Shown here: in pieces, positions 1 through 7,719 of the stretch | Position numbering within the stretch: the first letter of the stretch is position 1 | Layout: the number at the start of each line of letters is the position of its first letter | Origin: Flavobacteriales bacterium | GTDB lineage: Bacteria > Bacteroidota > Bacteroidia > Flavobacteriales > BACL11 | Length of the DNA stretch: 17,314 nucleotides | Assembly (NCBI GenBank): GCA_002730985.1 | Contig: PCBP01000042.1 | Span: 1-17,314, forward strand | Reading direction: 5' to 3' | The notes under the pieces: model-generated | The model's database searches: none | What the model saw: only the letters and a program-made list of their open reading frames with translations | Told to the model about the DNA's origin: nothing | Position numbers and translations under genes: made by a program

Positions 1-1
1 A

Positions 2-850
2 AGAAAAGGCAAGCAAATGCGCCCTATGTTTGTTTTCCTTTCTGCAAAAATTTTTGGAGAAATTGATGAAAAAACTTATCGGGCAGCATCAATGATTGAG
101 CTCTTACATACCGCTACTTTAGTGCATGATGATGTTATTGATGAGGCTAATTTCAGAAGAGGGGTGTTTTCAATTAATGCTCTTTGGAAAAATAAAATTG
201 CTGTTTTAGTTGGAGACTTTCTTCTAAGCAGAGGATTATTGCTAGCTGTAAAAAACAAAGAGTTTGATTTATTAGAAATAATGAGTAAAGCTGTTCAACA
301 GATGAGTGAAGGAGAGCTTTTACAAATTGAAAAATCAAGAAAATTAGACATTAATGAAGAGGTCTATTTTAATATAATACGTCAAAAAACCGCCACATTA
401 ATTGCTGCATGTTGTTCTAGCGGAGCGGTCTCAGTAGGGCAAAAAAAAGAAATTGTAAACAAAATGAATTTATTTGGAGAAAAAGCGGGTATTGCCTTTC
501 AAATTAAAGATGATTTATTTGACTATACACAAAGTTCATTAATAGGTAAGCCAACGGCAATTGATATAAGAGAGCAAAAAATGACACTTCCATTGATTTA
601 TACTCTTAACTCAGTTGATGTTAAATTGAAGAAACATATCCTAAATATTGTAAAAAATCATCATAAAAATGACAAGAAAGTGAGTGAAGTAATTAATTTA
701 GTTAAAAAACATGGAGGGCTTAAATATGCAGAAGAAAAAATGAATTTCTATCATAAAGAAGCTATACGTATCCTCGATGACCTTGAACATAATACAGCTA
801 ATCAATCATTAAGATTACTGTTGGATTATGTGATATATAGAAAAAAATGA
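2..850 (+). CDS. All-trans polyprenyl diphosphate synthase, 5' end cut by window edge
   Basis: Condenses isopentenyl diphosphate onto an allylic diphosphate to make the long isoprenoid tail, presumably of menaquinone, in the cytosol. The frame is open to the left edge. Just before the first in-frame ATG (base 17) it encodes RKGKQ, which with the following MRP forms the family's GKxxRP substrate-binding motif, so the true start lies upstream and that ATG is internal. Counting from the ATG, the first Asp-rich motif DDVID is at residues 38-42 and the second, DDLFD within FQIKDDLFD, at 165-169; both bind Mg-diphosphate. The residue five before the first Asp is Ala, which in this family suggests a long-chain product rather than farnesyl or geranylgeranyl diphosphate; chain length is otherwise inferred. 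The TGA stop overlaps the dnaG ATG by 4 nt (ATGA), suggesting translational coupling. Confidence 0.93.
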   Translation, partial: RKGKQMRPMFVFLSAKIFGEIDEKTYRAASMIELLHTATLVHDDVIDEANFRRGVFSINALWKNKIAVLVGDFLLSRGLLLAVKNKEFDLLEIMSKAVQQMSEGELLQIEKSRKLDINEEVYFNIIRQKTATLIAACCSSGAVSVGQKKEIVNKMNLFGEKAGIAFQIKDDLFDYTQSSLIGKPTAIDIREQKMTLPLIYTLNSVDVKLKKHILNIVKNHHKNDKKVSEVINLVKKHGGLKYAEEKMNFYHKEAIRILDDLEHNTANQSLRLLLDYVIYRKK

Positions 851-2751
851 TCCCTCAAGAAACCATAGATAAAATCTTCGAGACAGCTCGAATTGAGGAG
901 ATTGTTAAAGATTTTGTTGATCTCAAAAAAGCTGGGGTAAACTACAAAGGAAGGTGCCCTTTCCACGATGAAAAAACTCCTTCCTTTATTGTGTCCCCAA
1001 CTAAAGGCATTTACAAATGTTTTGGATGTGGAAAAGGCGGAAACAGCATAATGTTCATCCAAGATTTACAAGGAGCAAATTATCCTGAAGCGTTAAGATA
1101 TGTCGCTGAAAAATATAATATCGAAATTATTGAAGAGCAACTTACTCCTCAACAAGAAAGTAAGCTTTCTGCAAAAGAAGGTCAGTTTATTGCCACAAAA
1201 TTTGCCAGTGAATACTTTCAAAACACACTTTGGGAGACAGAAGAGGGTAATTCAATTGGATTAAGTTATTTTAAAGAACGGGGGTTTACAAAAGAAATCA
1301 TAAAACAATTCAAACTTGGTTATAGCCCTAAAAAACAGCACTCATTTGAAAAAGCTGCAATTAAAGCTGGTTATGATAAAGATGTTTTAATTGAATCTAG
1401 TCTAATTGGAGTCAATCAAGAAGGGGAAAGTTATGATAAATTTCGAGAAAGAATTATATTCCCAATACACTCATATTCAGGAAAAGTAATTGGTTTTGGA
1501 GGCAGAGCCTTTAATCCTAATAATAAATCAAAATACCTTAACTCCAGTGAAACCTTAATTTATGATAAATCAAAGGTTCTATATGGATTAAATATTGCAA
1601 AACAAGCAATAAGCAAGATTAATAAATGCTTTATAGTAGAAGGTTATACTGATGTTATTGCAATGCATCAAAATGGCATTACGAATGTAGTTTCTGCTTC
1701 TGGAACAGCATTAGGAGCCTACCAGATTAGTCTTATTAAACGTTCAACCAATAATGTTATTTTATTATTTGATGGGGATAGTGCAGGAATAAAAGCCAGT
1801 ATTCGTTCAATAAATATTTGTTTAAAAGCAGAAATGAATGTGAAACTAGCCTCCTTCCCTGAAGGAGAAGATCCTGATTCCTACTCCAAAAAACTAACCA
1901 CTAATGAGTTTCAGGACTACTTAGATAAAACATCTGTAAATTTTGTTGATTATCTAATAGATATTTACAAACTCAAAGAAGAAAAAGATCCTGCAGAAAT
2001 CATTGAAATTAAAAAGAAAATTATCTTAAGCATTTCTGAGATACCTGATGTTTTTAGTAGAGAAGAATATTGTAAAATTTATCACGGTAAATTAGGCGTT
2101 TCCGAACAGGCTATTTTGCAACAAGTCAGTAAAGCAAGAGCAATGAACAAGAGCGTTTTATCAAGCAGGGTTAGAAGCCGCCCCAGTTCAGGAACAACAC
2201 AAAAAAAATATAGCAGCAGGCCTGCTGAAAAAAAACTACAAAAACAGGAAGAGGAAGTTTTAAGGCTTTTAATTAATTATGGAAACGAAACTTTTGTAAG
2301 TCAAGATGAGAAAATAAGTGTTTCTGGAATGATAATCAATGAGTTACAGGAAGACGAAATTCAATTTACTAACTCTCAATACCAAAAATTATATACTGCA
2401 ATTATTCATAATATTGAAGATGCTGGATTAATTGACCTTCAAAAACTAACTAATAGCTCTGATGATGAAATTAGTAAACAAACCGTTGATTTAATTGCGG
2501 AAGCTCATAGTATCAGTAAAAATTGGAAACAAAGACATAATATAATAACTGGTAGAGAAGATGAAAAATTACACAAAACAACTGAGAAAGCAATTTTATC
2601 TTTTAAAAAAGGGATTGTAGATCTTAAAATATCCGATTTACAACAAAAATTACAAGCTGAAGATATTAATAAAGATGAAATGAAAAAGCTAAGTGAACTA
2701 ACTAAATTAAAAACTCAAATTGCTAAGCTTTTAGGAAGAAATATTGGCTAA
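847..2751 (+). CDS. dnaG: DNA primase DnaG
   Basis: Synthesises RNA primers for replication with the DnaB helicase. The 634-residue protein is full length for the family. The N-terminal zinc-binding domain has Cys37, His40, Cys58 and Cys61 (CPFH and CFGC). The RNA polymerase core includes FRERIIFPI around 199-207. The Toprim fold follows, with catalytic Glu265 in VEGYTDV and the metal-binding DGD at 309-311, then EGEDPDS near 339-345. The C-terminal third is Lys/Glu/Gln-rich and fits a helical helicase-interaction domain. The ATG overlaps the stop of the preceding polyprenyl synthase gene (ATGA), and the MIPQETIDKIFETARIEE start is typical of Bacteroidota primases. It lies outside any rpsU-dnaG-rpoD arrangement. 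It converges on recJ with a 38-nt gap; a short GGCTA/TAGCC hairpin at the stop lacks a good U-tract. Confidence 0.98.
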   Translation: MIPQETIDKIFETARIEEIVKDFVDLKKAGVNYKGRCPFHDEKTPSFIVSPTKGIYKCFGCGKGGNSIMFIQDLQGANYPEALRYVAEKYNIEIIEEQLTPQQESKLSAKEGQFIATKFASEYFQNTLWETEEGNSIGLSYFKERGFTKEIIKQFKLGYSPKKQHSFEKAAIKAGYDKDVLIESSLIGVNQEGESYDKFRERIIFPIHSYSGKVIGFGGRAFNPNNKSKYLNSSETLIYDKSKVLYGLNIAKQAISKINKCFIVEGYTDVIAMHQNGITNVVSASGTALGAYQISLIKRSTNNVILLFDGDSAGIKASIRSINICLKAEMNVKLASFPEGEDPDSYSKKLTTNEFQDYLDKTSVNFVDYLIDIYKLKEEKDPAEIIEIKKKIILSISEIPDVFSREEYCKIYHGKLGVSEQAILQQVSKARAMNKSVLSSRVRSRPSSGTTQKKYSSRPAEKKLQKQEEEVLRLLINYGNETFVSQDEKISVSGMIINELQEDEIQFTNSQYQKLYTAIIHNIEDAGLIDLQKLTNSSDDEISKQTVDLIAEAHSISKNWKQRHNIITGREDEKLHKTTEKAILSFKKGIVDLKISDLQQKLQAEDINKDEMKKLSELTKLKTQIAKLLGRNIG

Positions 2752-2789
2752 ATAGCCGGCTTGATTAAGATTCTAAAAACATATAAAAT

Positions 2790-4469
2790 TCACTTAATAT
2801 CAAGCAGCATAAGTTGCAAATTTTTTCTCCCATTCCATTCATTTTCTTGAATGGAATAACATATGTCAAACTCTTGAGAATCCTTTATTTTTTCAAACTC
2901 CCCCCCCAGTCTAAAACCAATACCCGGAATTGATCCTCTGGAATTTTTAGCATTAATTCTTAAATGTGATTTATCAGATCCTAACTTTTTCCCATAGCCA
3001 TTATCTATAACTCCTTTACTAATAAAAACAGGTGACGCATTAAGTGGGCCAAAAGGGGCGAATTGTTTTATTATTCTGTAGAGTTTTTCATCTATATCAT
3101 TTATATCAATTTCCATGTCAACCTCAATTTTTGGCTTAAGCTGATCTTTAGTGATTTTTTCGGCAACTGCAATTTCAAATGCGTCAATAAAGGCATTCAG
3201 ATTCTCTTTTTTAACACTTAATCCTGCCGCATACTTATGTCCTCCAAATTTTTCACATAAATGAGAGCATTTTGAAATTGCTTCATATAAATTAAAATCA
3301 TGCACTGAACGGGCAGATCCTGTAAGTATACCATCTATTTCAACAAGCACAATTGTTGGCTTATAATGCATCTCAATTAATCGAGATGCAACAATCCCAA
3401 CAACGCCTTTGTGCCATTTCTTACTAAAGACAACAGTTGATTTTTTATTTTCATCAATCATTTCAATAGCTTCCTTAGTTATAATTTGATCTAAGTCCTT
3501 TCTGGAATTATTATGTGCCTCTATTTCTTTAGCAAATAATTTTGCCCGATCATAATCTTCTTCAACTAAAATATCAACTGCTTTTTTAGCATGATCTATT
3601 CTCCCTGAGGCATTTATTCTTGGAGCAATTTTGAAAACTAAATCTGACATTGTAAGTTTTTTAGCTTTATTAAATGTGCTCATTAAAGCTTCTAATCCAA
3701 CTCTTGGCTTTGAGTTAATTTGTTTTAGGCCGTAAAATGATAAAACTCTATTTTCTTCGTTCAAAGGAACAATGTCCGCAGCAATACTTACCGTAACAAG
3801 ATCCAAATATTCAATTATTTGATCAAATGAAATATTGTTTTTTATACAATATGCCTGAATCAATTTAAATCCAACGCCACAACCTGACAACTCTTTATAT
3901 GGATAGTGGCAGTCAAATTGCTTTGGATTTAAAACTGCTATTGCATTTGGCGTTTTATCAGAAGGAGTGTGATGATCACATATAATAAAATCAATATCCC
4001 TTTTGTTGGCATAATCAATCTGCTCAATAGCTCTAATACCACAATCTAACGCTATAATTAGTGAAAAACTATTCTGACAAGCATAATCAATTCCTTTTAG
4101 TGAGATTCCATATCCTTCGTCATATCTACAAGGGATATAGTAGTCGATATTATTATTGAATCGTTTTAAAAAAGAATACATCATAGCAACAGATGTCGTG
4201 CCATCAACATCATAATCTCCATACACTAAAATTTTTTGATTTTTATTAAGTGCCATTTCAATTCTTGCAACAGCCTGGCGCATATTTTTCATCAAAAAAG
4301 GGTCATTTAAATCAGCTAAATCTGGTCTAAAAAATAATTTTGCTTTATCAAATGTTTCAATGCTTCTTAATGCCAATAAATGAGCTACAATTTCACTTAC
4401 ATGTAAATCTTTAGCAAGCTGTTTGACAATCTCTAATTTAGATTCTTTAACTTCCCATCTTTTATCCAT
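2790..4469 (-). CDS. recJ: Single-stranded-DNA-specific exonuclease RecJ
   Basis: A 5'-3' ssDNA exonuclease of recombinational and mismatch repair. At 559 residues it has normal length. The DHH phosphoesterase motifs are in order: GDYDVDGT (84-91), LDCG (141-144), CDHH (164-167) and GCGVGFK (196-202). PRINASGR (283-290) follows, and the DHHA1 domain carries GGHKYAAG (409-416). The C-terminal part fits the RecJ OB fold. The ATG shares one base with the stop of the upstream DAHP synthase gene (TAATG), so translation is probably coupled. It is the last gene of the DUF2279-rsmI-DAHP synthase-recJ operon. A run of eight G on the coding strand spans codons 521-524 (Leu-Gly-Gly-Glu), unusual in this AT-rich DNA; slippage there would alter the last ~37 residues. 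Confidence 0.98.
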   Translation of the reverse strand: MDKRWEVKESKLEIVKQLAKDLHVSEIVAHLLALRSIETFDKAKLFFRPDLADLNDPFLMKNMRQAVARIEMALNKNQKILVYGDYDVDGTTSVAMMYSFLKRFNNNIDYYIPCRYDEGYGISLKGIDYACQNSFSLIIALDCGIRAIEQIDYANKRDIDFIICDHHTPSDKTPNAIAVLNPKQFDCHYPYKELSGCGVGFKLIQAYCIKNNISFDQIIEYLDLVTVSIAADIVPLNEENRVLSFYGLKQINSKPRVGLEALMSTFNKAKKLTMSDLVFKIAPRINASGRIDHAKKAVDILVEEDYDRAKLFAKEIEAHNNSRKDLDQIITKEAIEMIDENKKSTVVFSKKWHKGVVGIVASRLIEMHYKPTIVLVEIDGILTGSARSVHDFNLYEAISKCSHLCEKFGGHKYAAGLSVKKENLNAFIDAFEIAVAEKITKDQLKPKIEVDMEIDINDIDEKLYRIIKQFAPFGPLNASPVFISKGVIDNGYGKKLGSDKSHLRINAKNSRGSIPGIGFRLGGEFEKIKDSQEFDICYSIQENEWNGRKNLQLMLLDIK

Positions 4470-5521
4470 TATCTCATGATTTTTGTTTGAGTAAGAATAG
4501 AATACTTATGAATCAATTCAAAAATCTCAGCTACCATTTGACTGTCTAATTTGAGAGTGTGAGCACTTGATTTTCTGCTTTTCAGAATTTCAAACCATCT
4601 TTCAATCTGAAAAATAGTTAATTTGTTTTTATTTTTAAAATTAGCAATTATCTCAACAATTTTTTTTCTGTCATTTAACAGCTCTATAATCTGATGGTCT
4701 AATAAATCAATCTGGTTTCTAAATTCTAATAACTCATCTTTAAAAGCCTCATCTCTTAATTTAGCATCTCTAAAAATTAAATTATTTAAAATATTTTTTA
4801 ATTCTTTAGGGCTAATTTGTTGTTGCGCATCACTTAGAGCCTTTGAAGGGTTATTGTGAGTCTCAATCATTAAACCATCCAAATTAATATCCATTGCAGT
4901 TTGTGATACATCCTCAATTAATGATGCTTTACCGGCTATGTGAGAGGGATCACAAATAATGGGCAAATTACGCACCTCTTTTCTTAATTTTATTGGCATT
5001 TCCCACTTAGGGTCATTTCTAAAAGCAGATTCCTTATAATTATAAAAACCTCGGTGAATTGCGGCAAGCTTATTAACTCCAGCCTTATTTAACCTCTCTA
5101 AGGCTCCTAACCACAACCCCATTTCGGGATGTATTGGATTCTTCACAAATACAGGAATATCTACACCTTTAAGGGCTTCCGAAATTTCTTGAATATAAAA
5201 TGGATTTACAGTCGTTCTAGCGCCTATCCATAGCATATCAATTCCAGCTTCTAAACAGAGGTTAACATGATTTGCAGTTGCAACTTCAGTTATAACTTTT
5301 AATCCTGTCTCTGATTGCACTTTTTGCAACCACTTAAGAGCAATTTCTCCAACGCCTTCAAATGACCCTGGACTTGTTCTTGGTTTCCAAACACCAGCTC
5401 TAAACACATCTGATGTTTCTTTAATCTCATGTGCAATTTTGAGCATCTGAAATTCCGATTCCCCGCTACAAGGACCAGCAATAAGATATGGTTTTTTTGC
5501 TATAATTTTTTCTATCTTCAT
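4469..5521 (-). CDS. Bifunctional DAHP synthase / chorismate mutase (C-terminal AroQ domain)
   Basis: Catalyses the first shikimate-pathway step (erythrose 4-phosphate plus phosphoenolpyruvate to DAHP) and the chorismate-to-prephenate branch step, so one cytosolic protein links entry to the pathway with Phe/Tyr synthesis. Residues 1-250 are a type I-beta DAHP synthase barrel: AGPCSGES (15-22), KPRTSP (46-51), DPSH (191-194). Likely metal ligands are Cys18, His194, Glu220 and Asp231. Residues ~265-350 are a helical AroQ chorismate mutase (FRNQIDLLDHQIIELLNDR onward). This order of domains is the known Bacteroidota fusion, in which the mutase domain usually also mediates feedback by aromatic products. 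The ATG overlaps the rsmI stop by 4 nt, and the stop shares a base with the recJ ATG. Confidence 0.95.
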   Translation of the reverse strand: MKIEKIIAKKPYLIAGPCSGESEFQMLKIAHEIKETSDVFRAGVWKPRTSPGSFEGVGEIALKWLQKVQSETGLKVITEVATANHVNLCLEAGIDMLWIGARTTVNPFYIQEISEALKGVDIPVFVKNPIHPEMGLWLGALERLNKAGVNKLAAIHRGFYNYKESAFRNDPKWEMPIKLRKEVRNLPIICDPSHIAGKASLIEDVSQTAMDINLDGLMIETHNNPSKALSDAQQQISPKELKNILNNLIFRDAKLRDEAFKDELLEFRNQIDLLDHQIIELLNDRKKIVEIIANFKNKNKLTIFQIERWFEILKSRKSSAHTLKLDSQMVAEIFELIHKYSILTQTKIMR

Positions 5522-6189
5522 TTCTTTCCTTCAACTGTAATTACAAATTCACCTTTTGGTTTTTTCTGTTGAAAATGGAATACTAAATCATTAGCAGTGC
5601 CTCTTACTGTTTCTTCAAAAAGTTTACTTATTTCTCTTGAAACAGATAGTTTTCTGTCTGCTCCAAAATATTCAACAAAATTACTCAATGTCTTTACAAT
5701 CCTATGAGGAGACTCGTAAAAAACCATTGTTCTCTCCTCTTTTTTTAAAGCCTCCAATCTTGTTTTTCGGCCTTTTTTTGCAGGTAAAAACCCCTCAAAA
5801 ACAAATTTCTCACTTGGCAAGCCAGAATTTACTACTGCTGGAATCAAAGCTGTTGCCCCTGGCAGACAACAAACTGCAAGCCCTTCTTTAATACATTCAC
5901 GAACAAGTAGAAATCCTGGATCTGAAATAGCTGGAGTTCCTGCATCAGAAATTAAAGCTAGTTTGGCACCTGATTTTAATCTTTCAATATGTTTTGATAC
6001 AACTTTATGCTCATTATACATGTGAAAAGACAATAATGGTGTGTCAATATTATAATATGAGAATAACTTATTGGAAGTTCTCGTATCCTCTGCTAATACT
6101 AAATCTGCTTCTTTAAGCAATCTAATAGCTCTTAAAGTTATATCCTCTAAATTCCCAATTGGAGTTGGTATAATATATAATTTTGACAT
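5518..6189 (-). CDS. rsmI: 16S rRNA (cytidine1402-2'-O)-methyltransferase RsmI
   Basis: Methylates the ribose 2'-OH of C1402 in the decoding centre of 16S rRNA, using S-adenosylmethionine. The tetrapyrrole-methylase fold is recognisable from TPIGN (9-13), AEDTR (33-37), SDAGTPAISDPG (81-92), LPGATA (109-114) and YESPHR (158-163). At 223 residues it lacks the C-terminal extension of the ~286-residue E. coli protein, as is usual in Bacteroidota, so it is probably not truncated. It starts 9 nt after the DUF2279 stop and overlaps the downstream DAHP synthase ATG by 4 nt (ATGA). It is the second gene of the operon read leftward from the 7087-7146 promoter region. Confidence 0.96.
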   Translation of the reverse strand: MSKLYIIPTPIGNLEDITLRAIRLLKEADLVLAEDTRTSNKLFSYYNIDTPLLSFHMYNEHKVVSKHIERLKSGAKLALISDAGTPAISDPGFLLVRECIKEGLAVCCLPGATALIPAVVNSGLPSEKFVFEGFLPAKKGRKTRLEALKKEERTMVFYESPHRIVKTLSNFVEYFGADRKLSVSREISKLFEETVRGTANDLVFHFQQKKPKGEFVITVEGKK

Positions 6190-6198
6190 ATTACAAAG

Positions 6199-7086
6199 CT
6201 AGATAAATAGTGGGTAAAATTCTAATTTAGGGGAGATCCTTATTGTAGGAGCGGGGAAATGAAAATAATTAATCCAATGTTTTACTTTTTTGCCTACTGG
6301 AGAATTCCAGTTTTTTAATATTTTAGGAATATCATAATCCAACGCAATATAAAATTCATTATTTCCTCCAGTTTTAGTGTTATTATCGTTTAAATACTGA
6401 TTGTCGTCTAATCCGAAACCAATAGCTACATTCAGCCAATCAGGCCAACAGCAAGTTTGCATAAAGTGATTTACATCAAACGTTACCCAATATGTTTGAT
6501 TAGGATAATCATCTTGCCAAGCATACCTATCTATTTCTTTTCCTCTTTGCCTATCTAAATCCCAATAAATATCCGAGTGCTTATAATAAGAAAATTTAAA
6601 ATTAATTGCTTTCAAATCATCATTATAGTGCTGAACTAATGGCCATAGTGCCCCCACAGAACCTGTTGCTAAATCCCATTTACTAAACCCCCAGTAAGGA
6701 GCATAAGCGTCTTTTACCTCAATGGCTAACTGCAATCCAGATCCAAATACTGCTCCGTACCAAAGGGATTTTTTTTTGCTAACTCCTGCCCACTGCATTG
6801 AAGATGAAAAAATATCAGAGGACTGTAAGCCTCCCATAAAATGCCCTAATTTATCAATATTTAAAGCATAAGTTAAATCAGCACCATCATCAAAATGAAA
6901 CGGAATTTGTTTTTCAGACCACCAAGAATTTTGTATATACCAATAAGATCCTCCAAGAGCTATAGCAAGACTGCTCCCAACTATAACAACACGTTTTTTA
7001 TTAACTTTTAAACTGTCATTTTGACTAAAAACATTTCGCCCTGAAAAAATGAAAATTACAATTAAAAACAAACTTTTAAATTTCAT
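6199..7086 (-). CDS. DUF2279/YfiM-like exported envelope protein
   Basis: Function unknown. The 295-residue protein begins with a signal peptide (charged MKFK, hydrophobic core ~5-16, likely cleavage near VFS-QND at 21/22), so it is exported. There is no lipobox Cys, unlike YfiM lipoproteins. A second hydrophobic patch lies at ~33-50. The conserved part has DKLGHF (78-83), EVKDAYAPYWGFSKWD (123-138) and ATGSVGA (140-146). This D..GH / E..D / D pattern resembles the DUF2279 and VanZ-like families. The C-terminal half is rich in aromatic residues and alternating polar/hydrophobic stretches, ending LEFYPLFI, which would fit an outer-membrane or periplasmic beta-rich domain (inference). It is first in the operon with rsmI, DAHP synthase/chorismate mutase and recJ, behind a predicted -7 box at 7120-7127. 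Family assignment is from memory of the motifs. Confidence 0.75.
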   Translation of the reverse strand: MKFKSLFLIVIFIFSGRNVFSQNDSLKVNKKRVVIVGSSLAIALGGSYWYIQNSWWSEKQIPFHFDDGADLTYALNIDKLGHFMGGLQSSDIFSSSMQWAGVSKKKSLWYGAVFGSGLQLAIEVKDAYAPYWGFSKWDLATGSVGALWPLVQHYNDDLKAINFKFSYYKHSDIYWDLDRQRGKEIDRYAWQDDYPNQTYWVTFDVNHFMQTCCWPDWLNVAIGFGLDDNQYLNDNNTKTGGNNEFYIALDYDIPKILKNWNSPVGKKVKHWINYFHFPAPTIRISPKLEFYPLFI

Positions 7087-7107
7087 AAGTATTGAAATTG
7101 CTTTTTA

Positions 7108-7115
7108 TACTTTTG
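7108..7115 (+). promoter_or_regulatory. Predicted -7 promoter box for tdk-alr
   Basis: TACTTTTG matches the Bacteroidota -7 consensus TAnnTTTG exactly and ends 31 nt upstream of the tdk ATG. A TTG at 7092-7094 is 13 nt upstream, closer than the usual -33 spacing. The box overlaps the left arm of the inverted repeat at 7110-7134. Confidence 0.45.
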
Positions 7116-7134
7116 TTAGCAAACTTAACAAAAG
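7110..7134. repeat. Inverted repeat in the DUF2279/tdk divergent promoter
   Basis: Perfect 9-bp arms CTTTTGTTA (7110-7118) and TAACAAAAG (7126-7134) around a 7-nt spacer. The repeat overlaps both predicted -7 boxes, as expected for an operator controlling both directions. Part of the symmetry comes from the two TTTG-type boxes facing each other, but the arms extend beyond them. No known regulator motif is recognised. Confidence 0.7.
7120..7127 (-). promoter_or_regulatory. Predicted -7 promoter box for the DUF2279-rsmI-DAHP synthase-recJ operon
   Basis: The minus strand reads TAAGTTTG, an exact TAnnTTTG match, ending 33 nt before the DUF2279 ATG. It lies in the spacer and right arm of the inverted repeat at 7110-7134, only 4 bp from the opposing tdk box, so the two promoters would compete for the same DNA. 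Confidence 0.45.
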
Positions 7135-7146
7135 AAATCCTTACAG

Positions 7147-7719
7147 ATGTTTTTAGAATCACATATAGATCAACCAATGCAAAAGGGTTGTATTGAAGTT
7201 ATTTGTGGATCTATGTTCTCTGGCAAAACTGAAGAGCTAATCAGAAGGTTAAAAAGAGCAGAATTTGCTAAATTAAAAACAGCTGTTTTTAAACCTCAAT
7301 TAGACGTTAGGTATGACAACAAACATGTTGTCTCACATGATTCAAACACAATTGTTTCAACCCCTGTATCCTCTCCTTCTGAAATATTAGATTTAGCCAA
7401 TGACTCCGAAGTTGTCGCAATTGATGAAGCTCAATTTTTTAACACTAATCTTGTTGATGTTTGTAATAAACTTGCAAACCAAGGGAAAAGAGTAATTATT
7501 GCAGGGCTTGATATGGATTTCTTAGGGAAGCCATTTGGAGCGATGCCAAAGATTCTAGCAATTGCTGAGCATATTACAAAGGTTCATGCTATCTGTATTG
7601 ATTGCGGAGAAATTGCAAATCATTCTTTCAGGCTTAACAAAAATAAAGACCTAGTCCAATTGGGTCAAAAAGATGAATATAAGCCTCTTTGTAGACAATG
7701 CTTCGTTAACAATATTTAA
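7147..7719 (+). CDS. tdk: Thymidine kinase (type II, zinc-containing)
   Basis: Phosphorylates thymidine with ATP in pyrimidine salvage. The 190-residue protein has the P-loop GSMFSGKT at 21-28, the Walker B-like DEAQF at 93-97 with Glu94 as probable catalytic base, and GLDMDFLGKPFG (120-131). The zinc-binding lasso has Cys150/Cys153 and Cys182/Cys185. The start MFLESHIDQ matches Bacteroidota homologues, and the only other early Met (residue 11) would remove conserved N-terminal sequence. It is read from the divergent region shared with the DUF2279 operon, with a TAnnTTTG box 31 nt upstream of the ATG. Its TAA shares one base with the alr ATG, so the two genes form an operon; this tdk-alr pairing is common in flavobacteria. 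Confidence 0.97.
   Translation: MFLESHIDQPMQKGCIEVICGSMFSGKTEELIRRLKRAEFAKLKTAVFKPQLDVRYDNKHVVSHDSNTIVSTPVSSPSEILDLANDSEVVAIDEAQFFNTNLVDVCNKLANQGKRVIIAGLDMDFLGKPFGAMPKILAIAEHITKVHAICIDCGEIANHSFRLNKNKDLVQLGQKDEYKPLCRQCFVNNI

Noticed and set aside
2746-2757. GGCTA-AA-TAGCC hairpin at the dnaG stop as a terminator
   Set aside because: Only 5 bp with a 2-nt loop, partly within the coding region, and not followed by a T-run on the plus strand; too weak to call.
5637-5891. 84-residue plus-strand open frame inside rsmI
   Set aside because: Shadow of a well-conserved gene; no recognisable features and no promoter or neighbour context.
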